Positions 48,684 to 55,326 of a stretch of 64,000 bases of DNA are shown here, one piece after another. Position 1 is the first letter of the stretch. The number at the start of each line of letters is the position of its first letter. The DNA comes from Algiphilus sp. (GTDB lineage Bacteria > Pseudomonadota > Gammaproteobacteria > Nevskiales > Nevskiaceae), in NCBI RefSeq assembly GCF_023145115.1, contig NZ_JAGLEJ010000031.1, forward strand, positions 1 to 64,000, read 5' to 3'. The notes beneath the pieces were generated by a model, which was not told the DNA's origin, ran no database searches, and saw only the letters and a program-made list of their open reading frames with translations. The position numbers were made by a program, and so were the translations under genes.

Positions 48684-49093
48684 CGCCGCGCGGCACCGCC
48701 ACGATTCCCGGATCGCCATGCCATAATTGCGCATAATAGATAGTGCTGTTGGTTATGTCCGGCCGCGTCGGCTATGCTTGCGTGCACGCTGGGCGACACG
48801 AGCGCCGCGCACATGCCGACCGCCAGCACCACGCCCAAAGTCGCCCCCCCGGCGGCTTTTTTTCGCGCCCACTCCTTCAGTGCTGACTGCTTAGTCGCGG
48901 CCGCCATAACCTCGTAGTGGTTCGGTTCGGGCTCGCCGAGTAGCTCCGCCAGACGCAGGACCGCCAGAGGCGGTATCACCGTTCGGCCGCGAGCCCAGTA
49001 GTGGACGGACACCTTGTCGACACCGAGCGCACGGCCTGTTCCCGCGACGCCGTAGCGCTCTATCGCGCGTTCCAATAATTCGTTACCGGTCAT
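48500..49093 (-). CDS. Phage repressor-like HTH protein (DUF3693-like), chimeric at integration site
   Basis: An open frame of 198 residues from the ATG at 49093. Residues 1-60 form a helix-turn-helix region (MTGNELLERAIERYG, KVSVHYWARGRTVIPPLAVLRLAELLG), followed by a linker, a hydrophobic helix (about 80-100) and NQQHYLL. From about residue 118 the frame crosses the left att site, so the last 80 residues come from chromosomal DNA antisense to pilZ and are probably meaningless. In the circular phage the frame would instead run on to a stop at 55194-55196, giving 166 residues with a basic tail. A membrane-linked repressor is the likely role; it is divergent from the phage genes. Confidence 0.6.
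   Translation of the reverse strand: MTGNELLERAIERYGVAGTGRALGVDKVSVHYWARGRTVIPPLAVLRLAELLGEPEPNHYEVMAAATKQSALKEWARKKAAGGATLGVVLAVGMCAALVSPSVHASIADAAGHNQQHYLLCAIMAWRSGNRGGAARRYMVSVGLSEVISPASAASKWRWASADSRENWTPTPWRLRPCAPFGLIHMTLPLIEKRCCS
48726..48753 (+). other. attL: left hybrid dif site
   Basis: The XerC-type arm ATTGCGCATAA (48726-48736) is followed by centre TAGATA (48737-48742) and a degenerate XerD-type arm GTGCTGTTGGT. The left arm matches the E. coli dif XerC arm closely, so it is chromosomal; the degenerate right arm is phage-derived. It lies 42 bases downstream of pilZ. Confidence 0.82.
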
Positions 49094-49124
49094 GTAGTTA
49101 GCCTCGCGTACGCGTTCGCCCCTT

Positions 49125-49169
49125 GCGTTCACAGGCGTGAACGCGTAAACCGTTCATCACTGTTAACGG
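49125..49169. promoter_or_regulatory. Two operator-like palindromes in the divergent phage promoter
   Basis: GCGTTCA (49125-49131) and TGAACGC (49138-49144) are perfect arms around 6 bases; CCGTT (49150-49154) and AACGG (49165-49169) flank 10 bases. Both span exactly 20 bases with centres 25 bases apart, between the HTH gene and the plus-strand phage genes. They are candidate repressor sites. TTGCGT (49123) and TAAACC (49146) could be a plus-strand promoter with 17-base spacing. Confidence 0.5.
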
Positions 49170-49176
49170 GGGCACC

Positions 49177-49422
49177 ATGCAACAGCATACGCCGAGCGGT
49201 GGGGTATACAACCACGGGTTGAATCCGACGCAAGCCGAGATCGTGCGCGAGCTGATCCGTGCAGAGGCGGAAGCGGCGGAATTCTGGCTGGAAGAAGCGC
49301 ACAACGGCGCGCCCGGTCGCTGCTCGCAGATCGAGTGGGAGCGCCACTGCCGAGCGGTCGCTGCCGATCACGCAGAGACGGCGCAGGCCTACGCGCAGAT
49401 GCTCCCGGAGCGCCAGGCATGA
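49177..49422 (+). CDS. Small phage protein, unknown function
   Basis: An 81-residue protein (MQQHTPSGGVYNHGLNPTQ then an acidic helical segment rich in Glu and Ala, about residues 18-45). The ATG follows a GGGGG ribosome site. No recognised domain, signal or membrane helix. It is the first gene of the rightward phage operon and overlaps the next (ATGA at 49419). An early regulatory role would suit its position beside the operators. Confidence 0.6.
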   Translation: MQQHTPSGGVYNHGLNPTQAEIVRELIRAEAEAAEFWLEEAHNGAPGRCSQIEWERHCRAVAADHAETAQAYAQMLPERQA

Positions 49423-49835
49423 CCCACGTCGCCGTCCACTACCGCCGCCGCCGACTCCGCGACGTAGAAGTGAGCGACTGGACCGCGAAGGCCCGGTGCC
49501 CCGAGTGCCGCCGCACCCGAGCGGTCTACCGCGTCGAGCCAGAGCGTGATGGCTTCTACATGGTGACGCTTGAGAGGTTGCAGGACGCGCCGCATCACGT
49601 CGCCATCGTGCAGACGTACCGCCTTGCGCATTACTGCGCGGTCGAGGCCGCACGGCGTGCTGCGGACCGGTGCGGGTCATGCTGGACGAAGCTCGTCCGT
49701 GAAGCGCGTTCCAGCGCCGCGCCCGGGTCGACCGGAGCGGCGCGCGCGAAGCGCGCGCCCTTGGGCTTGTCTATATATAAACAAGTGACACGCGACTGTA
49801 CGCCCATACAGTCCTCAGAGGGGTCCCCGGCATGA
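49419..49835 (+). CDS. Small phage protein with CxxC pairs (zinc-ribbon-like)
   Basis: A 138-residue basic protein. Two cysteine pairs, CPEC near residue 29 and CGSC near 89, could bind one zinc ion in a ribbon fold; between them lie beta-type segments (AVYRVEPERDGFYMVTLERL). The last 35 codons contain three perfect hairpins (49739-49812), so that part may be conserved as DNA structure more than as protein. Coupled to the genes on both sides by ATGA overlaps. No known family recognised. Confidence 0.6.
   Translation: MTHVAVHYRRRRLRDVEVSDWTAKARCPECRRTRAVYRVEPERDGFYMVTLERLQDAPHHVAIVQTYRLAHYCAVEAARRAADRCGSCWTKLVREARSSAAPGSTGAARAKRAPLGLSIYKQVTRDCTPIQSSEGSPA
49739..49812. other. Three consecutive hairpins upstream of rep: candidate replication origin
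   Basis: Hairpin 1: arms GGCGCGCGC (49739-49747) and GCGCGCGCC (49751-49759) with a GAA loop. Hairpin 2: CTTGT (49766-49770) and ACAAG (49781-49785) around CTATATATAA. Hairpin 3: ACTGTA (49795-49800) and TACAGT (49807-49812) with a 6-base loop. Clustered hairpins next to a rolling-circle Rep gene resemble filamentous-phage origins. An operator function for hairpin 2 is an alternative. Confidence 0.5.
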
Positions 49836-50569
49836 TGGGACCAGCGCAGATCGCGGCGATTGAGCCCGTGGACACCGATGCCGCCCGGCTCGGCCGGCTC
49901 CGCACCGCCGTCAACGCAGCGGCGTGCCTGCACGAGGCCGAGATTCATCGCGGCGGCTACCGCTGGTATCCGGTGATGGTCACGCTCACCTATGCGGATA
50001 TCGGCGTGGCCAGCCCCCGCGATATCACCGAGTTCCACAAGCGCGTGCGCCAGCACTTGAAGCGCCGGGGCATCCGGTACCGCTTCGTCTGGGTCGGCGA
50101 GCTGCAACAGCGCGGCGCGCTGCACTACCACGTGATCATCTGGATGCCGTGGGGTGAGCGCCTGCCGAAGCCGGACCGTCAGGGCTGGTGGACGCACGGC
50201 TCCACCAACATCAAGGCCGCCCGCTGTGGCGTCCGGTACATCTGCAAGTACGCCACCAAGCTGCGCAGCAAGCTCGGCAGCCTGCAGCACACCTACCCCG
50301 CGCACTTCCGGATGCACGGGGCAGGAGGGTTGGACGAGTGCAGCCGCGAGGAACGCGCGCACGTCCTGCTGCCCAGCTGGATCCGATTGGTTACGCAACC
50401 CGGCGAGCGCCTGCGGCGCTGCACCGGGGGCTTCTTCGCCACTGCCACGGGTGAGTTCTACCGAGCCATCTACGCAGTGGATCGCATCGTCCGCAGGCCG
50501 GGCGGCGGTGCGCTTATCCACCTCCGGTCGCTTTATCCGGGAGCGCACTACCCATGTCCTTCTTTGTGA
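49832..50569 (+). CDS. Rolling-circle replication initiator (HUH endonuclease)
   Basis: A 245-residue Rep protein. The metal-binding HUH motif is HYHVIIW near residue 98, preceded by FVWVGELQQRGAL, and the catalytic Tyr region is RYICKYATK near 135. This layout (motif 2 HUH, motif 3 YxxKY) is that of inovirus and small plasmid initiators. It nicks the origin to start strand-displacement synthesis. The ATG overlaps the previous stop. The C-terminus (about 180-245) has no recognised helicase, in line with use of host helicase. Confidence 0.85.
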   Translation: MMGPAQIAAIEPVDTDAARLGRLRTAVNAAACLHEAEIHRGGYRWYPVMVTLTYADIGVASPRDITEFHKRVRQHLKRRGIRYRFVWVGELQQRGALHYHVIIWMPWGERLPKPDRQGWWTHGSTNIKAARCGVRYICKYATKLRSKLGSLQHTYPAHFRMHGAGGLDECSREERAHVLLPSWIRLVTQPGERLRRCTGGFFATATGEFYRAIYAVDRIVRRPGGGALIHLRSLYPGAHYPCPSL

Positions 50570-50829
50570 GAATCCCTCAAGTCGTCACCCGTCCCACCAA
50601 GCTGATGGGCCGTGAATCCGGCAAGCCCCTGCACGAGCAGCTTGTGTTGGTCTGCCACCCCCAGCAGTTCACGCCGGTGCAGGATTCCGTCCTGCTGGAG
50701 GAAGGGCAGCAGCCCTACCAGCCCGGCGAGTATCATCTTGGCTGGGAATCGATCACTGCCGGCAAGTACGGCCGCAGTGAATTCCGCCTCAAGATCGGCG
50801 AGCTCATTCGGCAGGCCAAGGCGGCCTGA
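50554..50829 (+). CDS. Phage single-stranded DNA-binding protein (pV-like)
   Basis: A 91-residue protein of the size of the filamentous-phage gene V protein (87 residues in Ff). The sequence has beta-rich segments (EQLVLVCHPQQF, YQPGEYHLGW) and a C-terminal basic stretch (KIGELIRQAKAA). Placement directly after rep, with 16 bases of overlap, matches the gene II-gene V order. It would coat the viral strand and shift replication to single-strand production. Assignment rests mainly on size and position. Confidence 0.65.
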   Translation: MSFFVRIPQVVTRPTKLMGRESGKPLHEQLVLVCHPQQFTPVQDSVLLEEGQQPYQPGEYHLGWESITAGKYGRSEFRLKIGELIRQAKAA

Positions 50830-50831
50830 CC

Positions 50832-51224
50832 ATGCGCGCTCAGCATCAGGGGGTGTGCTTCTCCGGGACAGCCGGACGACCCGAAAGGGTATGCAATGCC
50901 GCGCCGGGCGGCTTCGCCCTCACCCGGCACCTATTTCTCGCGCTCGCGCTCCTGATCATCGGGAGCAGCGACGCATTCGCGATGCTCGCGTACACCTGCA
51001 CGGAAGGGGATGAGGGGACCACCACGGTCAACCTCGGCCGCACCGTGCCCACGTGCAGCAGTGGCGGTGCCTGGGTGGACATTTACGCCCCAGGCACCGC
51101 CGCCGCCGAGCTTGATCCGACCGTCGCCGCCGCCGCTTTCGGCGCCGGCTTCGTTCTCATCGCCACCGGCATGGTCATCGTGACCGCCGGCCGCATGATC
51201 GTCGACGCAATCCGGAGGGCCTGA
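50832..51224 (+). CDS. Coat-like phage membrane protein with cysteine ectodomain
   Basis: A 130-residue protein. A hydrophobic segment (about 33-49) ends in a signal-peptidase-like AFA site. Then comes an ectodomain with two cysteines (YTCTEGDEG, VPTCSSGG), and a C-terminal membrane helix (about 100-122) ending in basic IRRA. The processed form would resemble the major coat protein 240 bases downstream, which also ends in IKRA, but with a disulfide-capable extension. It could be a minor coat subunit. A downstream start closer to the hydrophobic segment is possible. Confidence 0.55.
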   Translation: MRAQHQGVCFSGTAGRPERVCNAAPGGFALTRHLFLALALLIIGSSDAFAMLAYTCTEGDEGTTTVNLGRTVPTCSSGGAWVDIYAPGTAAAELDPTVAAAAFGAGFVLIATGMVIVTAGRMIVDAIRRA

Positions 51225-51225
51225 C

Positions 51226-51477
51226 ATGGAACGTTGGGAGGAGCTCGGATTCGACAACGCGTGGCACATGGAGCAGTTCATCCAGACCTGCTCGATGGTC
51301 ACGCCGTTGCTGCACGACTGGCACCTGGTGGCGGCCGGCGCCCTCGCCGGACTCGTCGGCGCGGGCGGCTACGTCGTCGGCGTCCTGCAATCCCGCCAGC
51401 GTCTGGCCAGCGCTGACCGGGCTTCTCTCCGGCCAATAACCACCATCAAGGAAGGTGAATCATGCTCACGGAAATGA
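51226..51477 (+). CDS. Small phage membrane protein
   Basis: An 83-residue protein with a polar N-terminus (WEELGFDNAWHMEQFIQ), one glycine-rich hydrophobic segment at about residues 35-55 (LVAAGALAGLVGAGGYVVGVL) and a basic C-terminus. It begins one base after the previous stop and overlaps the major coat gene by 16 bases. Size and topology suit a minor coat or assembly protein. No family recognised. Confidence 0.6.
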   Translation: MERWEELGFDNAWHMEQFIQTCSMVTPLLHDWHLVAAGALAGLVGAGGYVVGVLQSRQRLASADRASLRPITTIKEGESCSRK

Positions 51478-51725
51478 GCCGCGCCGTGGTTGGCGCATGC
51501 CGCAAGCTCGTGGCGAAGGTGTCGACCGGCACCACCGCTGCGGGTACCTCGCTGATGGTCGCCAGCGGTTCTGCGCTCGCGCAGACCGACTACGACCCGA
51601 TCAGCACCGCCGTCGACTGGACCGCCGTGGGCGGCATCATCATCGGCATTCTCGCCAGCATCGCCGGCGTGTACGTCCTCTGGAAGGGCGGCGCGATGGC
51701 GGTCAGCGCGATCAAGCGGGCCTGA
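51462..51725 (+). CDS. Major coat protein (pVIII-like)
   Basis: An 87-residue preprotein with a long signal peptide ending in SGSALAQ. The mature protein (about 47 residues) has an acidic N-terminus (TDYDPISTAVDW), a central membrane helix (VGGIIIGILASIAGVYVLW) and a basic C-terminus (KGGAMAVSAIKRA). These are the features of a filamentous-phage major coat protein: acidic outside, hydrophobic middle, basic residues facing DNA. A strong terminator immediately follows, as in other inoviruses where it sets high coat expression. Confidence 0.85.
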   Translation: MLTEMSRAVVGACRKLVAKVSTGTTAAGTSLMVASGSALAQTDYDPISTAVDWTAVGGIIIGILASIAGVYVLWKGGAMAVSAIKRA

Positions 51726-51731
51726 GCGGTT

Positions 51732-51759
51732 GGGGGCGGGGGAGACCTCGCCCCCTTTT
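51732..51759 (+). terminator. Rho-independent terminator after the major coat gene
   Basis: GGGGGCG (51732-51738) pairs with CGCCCCC (51749-51755), with further GG/CC pairing towards a GAGA loop, followed by TTTT. It would stop most transcripts after the coat gene and so separate high coat expression from lower expression of the adhesin and assembly genes. Confidence 0.8.
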
Positions 51760-51765
51760 CTCGCC

Positions 51766-51843
51766 ATGCTTGAGCTCTACTACTTCACGTTCTGGGTGGC
51801 CGGCATGGCAGTGGCCTACGCCGCATTCCGGCCGTTCGAATGA
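51766..51843 (+). CDS. 25-residue phage membrane peptide (pVII/pIX-like candidate)
   Basis: An ATG at 51766 opens a frame of 25 codons: MLELYYFTFWVAGMAVAYAA then FRPFE. It is one hydrophobic helix with an acidic and a basic end. Its stop overlaps the ATG of the adhesin gene (ATGA at 51840-51843). Length and position between major coat and pIII match the tiny end-cap proteins of filamentous phages (32-33 residues in Ff). Confidence 0.55.
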   Translation: MLELYYFTFWVAGMAVAYAAFRPFE

Positions 51844-53306
51844 ACATGCTGCGACGGATCGCCGTCTACGGGCTCGCGCGCAGTCTCCGGCTGCCGTGGT
51901 GGCTGTGGGCAGTTTTGCTCGTCCTTACGGTCATGAGTTCGCAAGCTCAGGCGCAGTTGCAGTGTGGCCCGAACGAGGCGCCTGTATCGGCGGGCGCAGG
52001 CTGCTGCAACAGCGGTATGACGGTCCCGGATCAGGAGATAGGATTAGTCCCGCCGCAGGGCCTGTCGGTGCATCAGGTGCAAGAGTTTTTCTCGGGGCGC
52101 AGCTATACGGACACCAACTTCTCTTCCGGTAGTAGCACAGCGTCGGTCGTGTACTCGCCAACGGGTTCCGGCTGGGCGGGGAATAACTACGTGGGGAATT
52201 GGGATATAGAGAGGATTCGCAAGCCGAGCTCGGGGCTGCCGGACACGACGACGGCCGGGACGTTCGGGACGACGATGGTGTGCGAGCCGATCCCGCAGTG
52301 CGAGCAGCCCGCCGGTACCCCCATGAGCTACTACAGCACCGACGGCGGGTCGGCGTGTGAGTCGGGCTGCGTGGTCGAATTCGCCGAATACGGCCTGAGC
52401 ATCGTCGGCGAAACGACCGACCCCATCGCGCAGTACATCAGCACCGGCGAGACGTGTGGCACGGAAGACCCACCGCATGATGGTGACGAGCTGCTCGGCG
52501 GAGAGGAATGCGTTACCAGCGCCAGCGGCAAAGAGGTGTGCGCCGGCGACGCGCTCATGCCGAAGAACTGCGGCACCGTGAACGGCGACCTGGTATGCAT
52601 TGACACCTCACCGGGATGCGGCGAGGTCAACGGCCAAGAGGTCTGCGAGGACGATCTACCCGAGGCGGACAACTGCGCGACCAACTCGTCGGGCGATCGC
52701 ATCTGCATCACCGACGATGGCGAGCTCGACCACCCGGAGAACGAGGCCGACGAGGAAGAAAAGCTCGAAAAGGTGGACGAGAACGGCAACCGCGTCCCCG
52801 GGAGCACCACCGCGCACATCATGGGCACCGATACCGATCCCGGCGAGGATGAGTGCGACCCGCAAACCGAGCAATGCGACGACGAGCCCGGCGACGGCCA
52901 GTGCGACCCCGAGGTAGAGCAGTGCGACGACGAACCGGGCGACGGCGAGTGCGATCCCGAGACCGAAGAATGCGGGGAAGGGCAGTGCGACCCTGAGGTC
53001 GAAACCTGCGGCGGAACGTTCGTTGGCAAGGCTCTGAGCAGCAAGACGTTCTCGCAGTCGACTTCAGACTTCATGACTGGCGTCAAGGGCACGCCGCTCG
53101 GCGTTGCGATCTCAGAAGTGGAAGCGAATTTGCCCGACGAGGGCACGTGCCCCGCGCCAACCGTCGATCTCACGGACTGGAACATGGGTAGCTACACCCT
53201 CGATGCCCACTGCATCCTGCTCGAAGAGTGGCGCAGCCAGATACGCATCTCGATGCTGGCGTTCTACAGCCTGCTCGGCATCTTCGTCTTCCTCCGGCGG
53301 AGCTGA
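51840..53306 (+). CDS. pIII-like phage adsorption protein (TspB-like)
   Basis: A 488-residue protein. A basic N-terminus and hydrophobic signal peptide (about 20-40) are followed by a large cysteine-rich ectodomain (24 or more cysteines), an acidic repeat of CDPE-ECDDEPGDG units (residues about 338-392), a conserved C-terminal domain and a final membrane anchor (MLAFYSLLGIFVFL) with basic tail RRS. The plan equals that of inovirus pIII: receptor-binding domains, linker and C-terminal anchor. It resembles TspB-type proteins of Neisseria filamentous phages in acidic linker and length. Confidence 0.75.
   Translation: MNMLRRIAVYGLARSLRLPWWLWAVLLVLTVMSSQAQAQLQCGPNEAPVSAGAGCCNSGMTVPDQEIGLVPPQGLSVHQVQEFFSGRSYTDTNFSSGSSTASVVYSPTGSGWAGNNYVGNWDIERIRKPSSGLPDTTTAGTFGTTMVCEPIPQCEQPAGTPMSYYSTDGGSACESGCVVEFAEYGLSIVGETTDPIAQYISTGETCGTEDPPHDGDELLGGEECVTSASGKEVCAGDALMPKNCGTVNGDLVCIDTSPGCGEVNGQEVCEDDLPEADNCATNSSGDRICITDDGELDHPENEADEEEKLEKVDENGNRVPGSTTAHIMGTDTDPGEDECDPQTEQCDDEPGDGQCDPEVEQCDDEPGDGECDPETEECGEGQCDPEVETCGGTFVGKALSSKTFSQSTSDFMTGVKGTPLGVAISEVEANLPDEGTCPAPTVDLTDWNMGSYTLDAHCILLEEWRSQIRISMLAFYSLLGIFVFLRRS
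52851..53015 (+). repeat. Tandem acidic Cys-rich repeat in the adhesin
   Basis: Two full 48-base units (52851-52898, 52899-52946) encode CDP-x-x-E-x-CDDEPGDG motifs, followed by two shortened units (52947-52982 and 52983-53015). Copy number can change by recombination or slippage and would alter linker length in the virion tip protein. Confidence 0.75.
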
Positions 53307-53309
53307 ACG

Positions 53310-53648
53310 ATGGAAGAAGGCGAAGTCAGCTTCGAGGAAATCAGCGCAGAGTGCAGCCTCTGGGACGTTGGCTGCTGGATGAGCGCGTTCGGCGACTGGC
53401 TCGTGAACGTGCTGCTCTGGTTCCCGCGCAAGGTCTATGAACTGTTCTTGGCGGGCATCGAGGAAGCGCTCGGTGCCGTGCCGGTACCGGACATCTTCGC
53501 CACCTGGGCGACCTACAGCGCGCAGCTCGCCAGCGGCACCGCCTACTTCATGGATGCGTTCGCCATACAGGAGGGCGTTGCCATCATCACCGGCGTGGTG
53601 GTCGCAAAGTGGTTCAGCCGCGTCCTTCCGTGGGCGATCTCGGGCTGA
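53310..53648 (+). CDS. pVI-like minor coat protein (DUF2523 family)
   Basis: A 112-residue protein with two hydrophobic segments: about 25-45 (FGDWLVNVLLWFPRKVYEL) and about 88-108 (AIITGVVVAKWFSRVLPWAIS). DUF2523 proteins in inoviruses take the place of pVI, which joins pIII to the end of the virion. It lies between the adhesin and the Zot gene with 3-base gaps. An acidic N-terminus (MEEGEVSFEE) is unusual for the family. Confidence 0.75.
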   Translation: MEEGEVSFEEISAECSLWDVGCWMSAFGDWLVNVLLWFPRKVYELFLAGIEEALGAVPVPDIFATWATYSAQLASGTAYFMDAFAIQEGVAIITGVVVAKWFSRVLPWAISG

Positions 53649-53651
53649 TCC

Positions 53652-54851
53652 ATGTCGATCATCGCCTACACCGGCCTCCCCGGCGCCTATAAGACCTACA
53701 GCGCCGTCGAAAACTGGCTGATCCCCGCGCTCAAGGACGGCCGCACCGTCGCCCACAACCTGCGCGTCAACGAGGACGCGTGCATGGCCGCCAGCGGCGG
53801 CCGTGGCCGGCTCGTCCAGATACCGCGCTATGACACCGAGGCCGACGGCGAGCCGGCCGGCTTCGAGCGCGCCGACGAGCTCATCGAGCTGACGCCCTCG
53901 GGTGCCGTCTCGATCATCGATGAGGTCTGGCAGTACTGGCCCAGCGGCGTGCCCGTCAGCAAGGTTCCGCGCAAGCACCTGAGCTTCTTCAAGGAGCACC
54001 GCCAGCGTCTGGAACCGACCGAGCCGCACCGCGCCGCCGAAATCCTCATCATCGATCAGGACCTCGGCACCGCCGTCGCGTACTGGATCAGGGCGCTCGT
54101 GGAAAGTACCTACATCCACACCAAGCTGGACGACGTGGGCGCCAGCAACCGCTTCCGCGTCGACATCTACAAGCGCGCCCAGAGCCTCGACAAGCCGCGC
54201 GAAAAGCAGTTCACGCGGGCGTGCTACGGCAAGTTCAAGCAGGAAATCGGCGACTGCTACGTGACCCACGCCAAGACCGAGGAGGGCACCACCTTCGAAG
54301 CCGGCCTCGAGAACAAGGTCGACAAGCGGGCCACGATCTGGGGCAACTTCCGGATCAAGGCGGCCATCGCCGCCGCCTGTGTCCTGCCGTTCCTCGTGAC
54401 CGGGGTCTACTCGCAGTTCAAGGCGCTCGGCAGCGCCGGAGCGGCGACGAAGGAGCCGCCCGGCGTTGCCGAGCCAGAACCCGCCGAGCAACCCCCGCAG
54501 CCGATCCAGCAGCAACCAGCGCCGCAGTACCAGCCGTTGCCACCTGGCACGACCGCTATAGCGGCTGAGCAGCACGCACCGCCAGAGCCGAAGGAACCGG
54601 AACTGTCAAAGCGGTGGCGGCTGAAGGGCGTCATCAAGCCAGCCGGCCGGCCGGGCATTGCCATCATCGCGAGCACCACCGGCGACCGCCGCATATCCGG
54701 CGACCTGTGCGAAGCCACCGATGCCGGCGACTGGCAATGCGAGATCGATGGCGAGCTGGTCACGATGTGGAGCGGCGACCGCGAATCGGCGCTGTCGATG
54801 CGCCGACCACCTGGCAGCTACGATCCGGCGAAGGCGGCCGGCGAAGGCTGA
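53652..54851 (+). CDS. Zot-like phage assembly ATPase (pI)
   Basis: A 399-residue protein with an N-terminal ATPase domain (about 1-200): P-loop GLPGAYKTYSA near residue 8, in which a Tyr replaces the Gly before Lys, and Walker B-like VSIIDEVWQYWP near 85. A membrane helix at about 235-255 and a proline/glutamine-rich periplasmic segment follow, then a C-terminal domain with two cysteines (GDLCEATDAGDWQCEID). pI/Zot proteins drive extrusion through the inner membrane and open the host secretin. The Y-K-T P-loop variant occurs in some inovirus Zot proteins. Confidence 0.82.
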   Translation: MSIIAYTGLPGAYKTYSAVENWLIPALKDGRTVAHNLRVNEDACMAASGGRGRLVQIPRYDTEADGEPAGFERADELIELTPSGAVSIIDEVWQYWPSGVPVSKVPRKHLSFFKEHRQRLEPTEPHRAAEILIIDQDLGTAVAYWIRALVESTYIHTKLDDVGASNRFRVDIYKRAQSLDKPREKQFTRACYGKFKQEIGDCYVTHAKTEEGTTFEAGLENKVDKRATIWGNFRIKAAIAAACVLPFLVTGVYSQFKALGSAGAATKEPPGVAEPEPAEQPPQPIQQQPAPQYQPLPPGTTAIAAEQHAPPEPKEPELSKRWRLKGVIKPAGRPGIAIIASTTGDRRISGDLCEATDAGDWQCEIDGELVTMWSGDRESALSMRRPPGSYDPAKAAGEG

Positions 54852-54857
54852 GGCTGT

Positions 54858-54913
54858 CCCGGTTTCCACACGGCCGACCTCCTTATAGGGAGTCGGACTT
54901 GTGGGAACGGGGG
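54858..54913. other. Long hairpin between zot and the minus-strand gene: candidate packaging signal
   Basis: Outer arms CCCGGTTTCCACA (54858-54870) and TGTGGGAACGGGG (54900-54912) pair with one wobble and one mismatch. Inner arms CCGACCTCC (54874-54882) and GGGAGTCGG (54888-54896) pair with one wobble and one mismatch around a TTATA loop. The total is over 20 base pairs. It is the main non-coding region of the phage, where the packaging hairpin lies in filamentous phages. A bidirectional terminator is also possible. Confidence 0.55.
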
Positions 54914-54936
54914 CAGGCCCGCACATCGGCGGTGCG

Positions 54937-55275
54937 CTACTTGGTGATCGTCTTTTTCTCCACGAGCCGTCCTTGCCGGCAGGCGTCGTATATCTCGTTC
55001 GCGACGCCCCCGGTCAGCTCTAGACATTCCTCGCGCGACTGCGGCGGGATCGGCACATCGATGGTGCGAGTCCGTGGCTGTCGCTCAATCGGCTGCGAGA
55101 TTTTCGGAAGCGACACCGGCGAAGCGCGGTCTGCTGTCGGGAGCGCGACCGATAGACCCTTGACGAAAAGCCAGAGGCCGAGCAACCCGAGAATCATGCC
55201 GGCCGCGCTGGCGCCGAGGGTGAAGGCGAAGCCAGCGATGAACCAATCCCAGAAGCCCATGCGCTCGTTTTCCAT
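54937..55275 (-). CDS. Phage minus-strand membrane protein, unknown function
   Basis: A 112-residue protein starting MENERMGFWDW. One long hydrophobic segment (about residues 8-42; FIAGFAFTLGASAAGMILGLLGLWLFVKGL) is followed by a proline/serine-rich linker and a small C-terminal domain with two cysteines (REECLELTGG, IYDACRQGR). In the circular phage it would lie just downstream of the HTH gene and overlap that gene's true 3' end, so the two probably form a regulatory unit. No known family recognised. It could be an immunity or superinfection-exclusion protein, by position only. Confidence 0.6.
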   Translation of the reverse strand: MENERMGFWDWFIAGFAFTLGASAAGMILGLLGLWLFVKGLSVALPTADRASPVSLPKISQPIERQPRTRTIDVPIPPQSREECLELTGGVANEIYDACRQGRLVEKKTITK

Positions 55276-55326
55276 GCGCGGAGCGTAGCGCCGATGCGGC
55301 GCGAAATCACCCGGCGGATACGGCGC

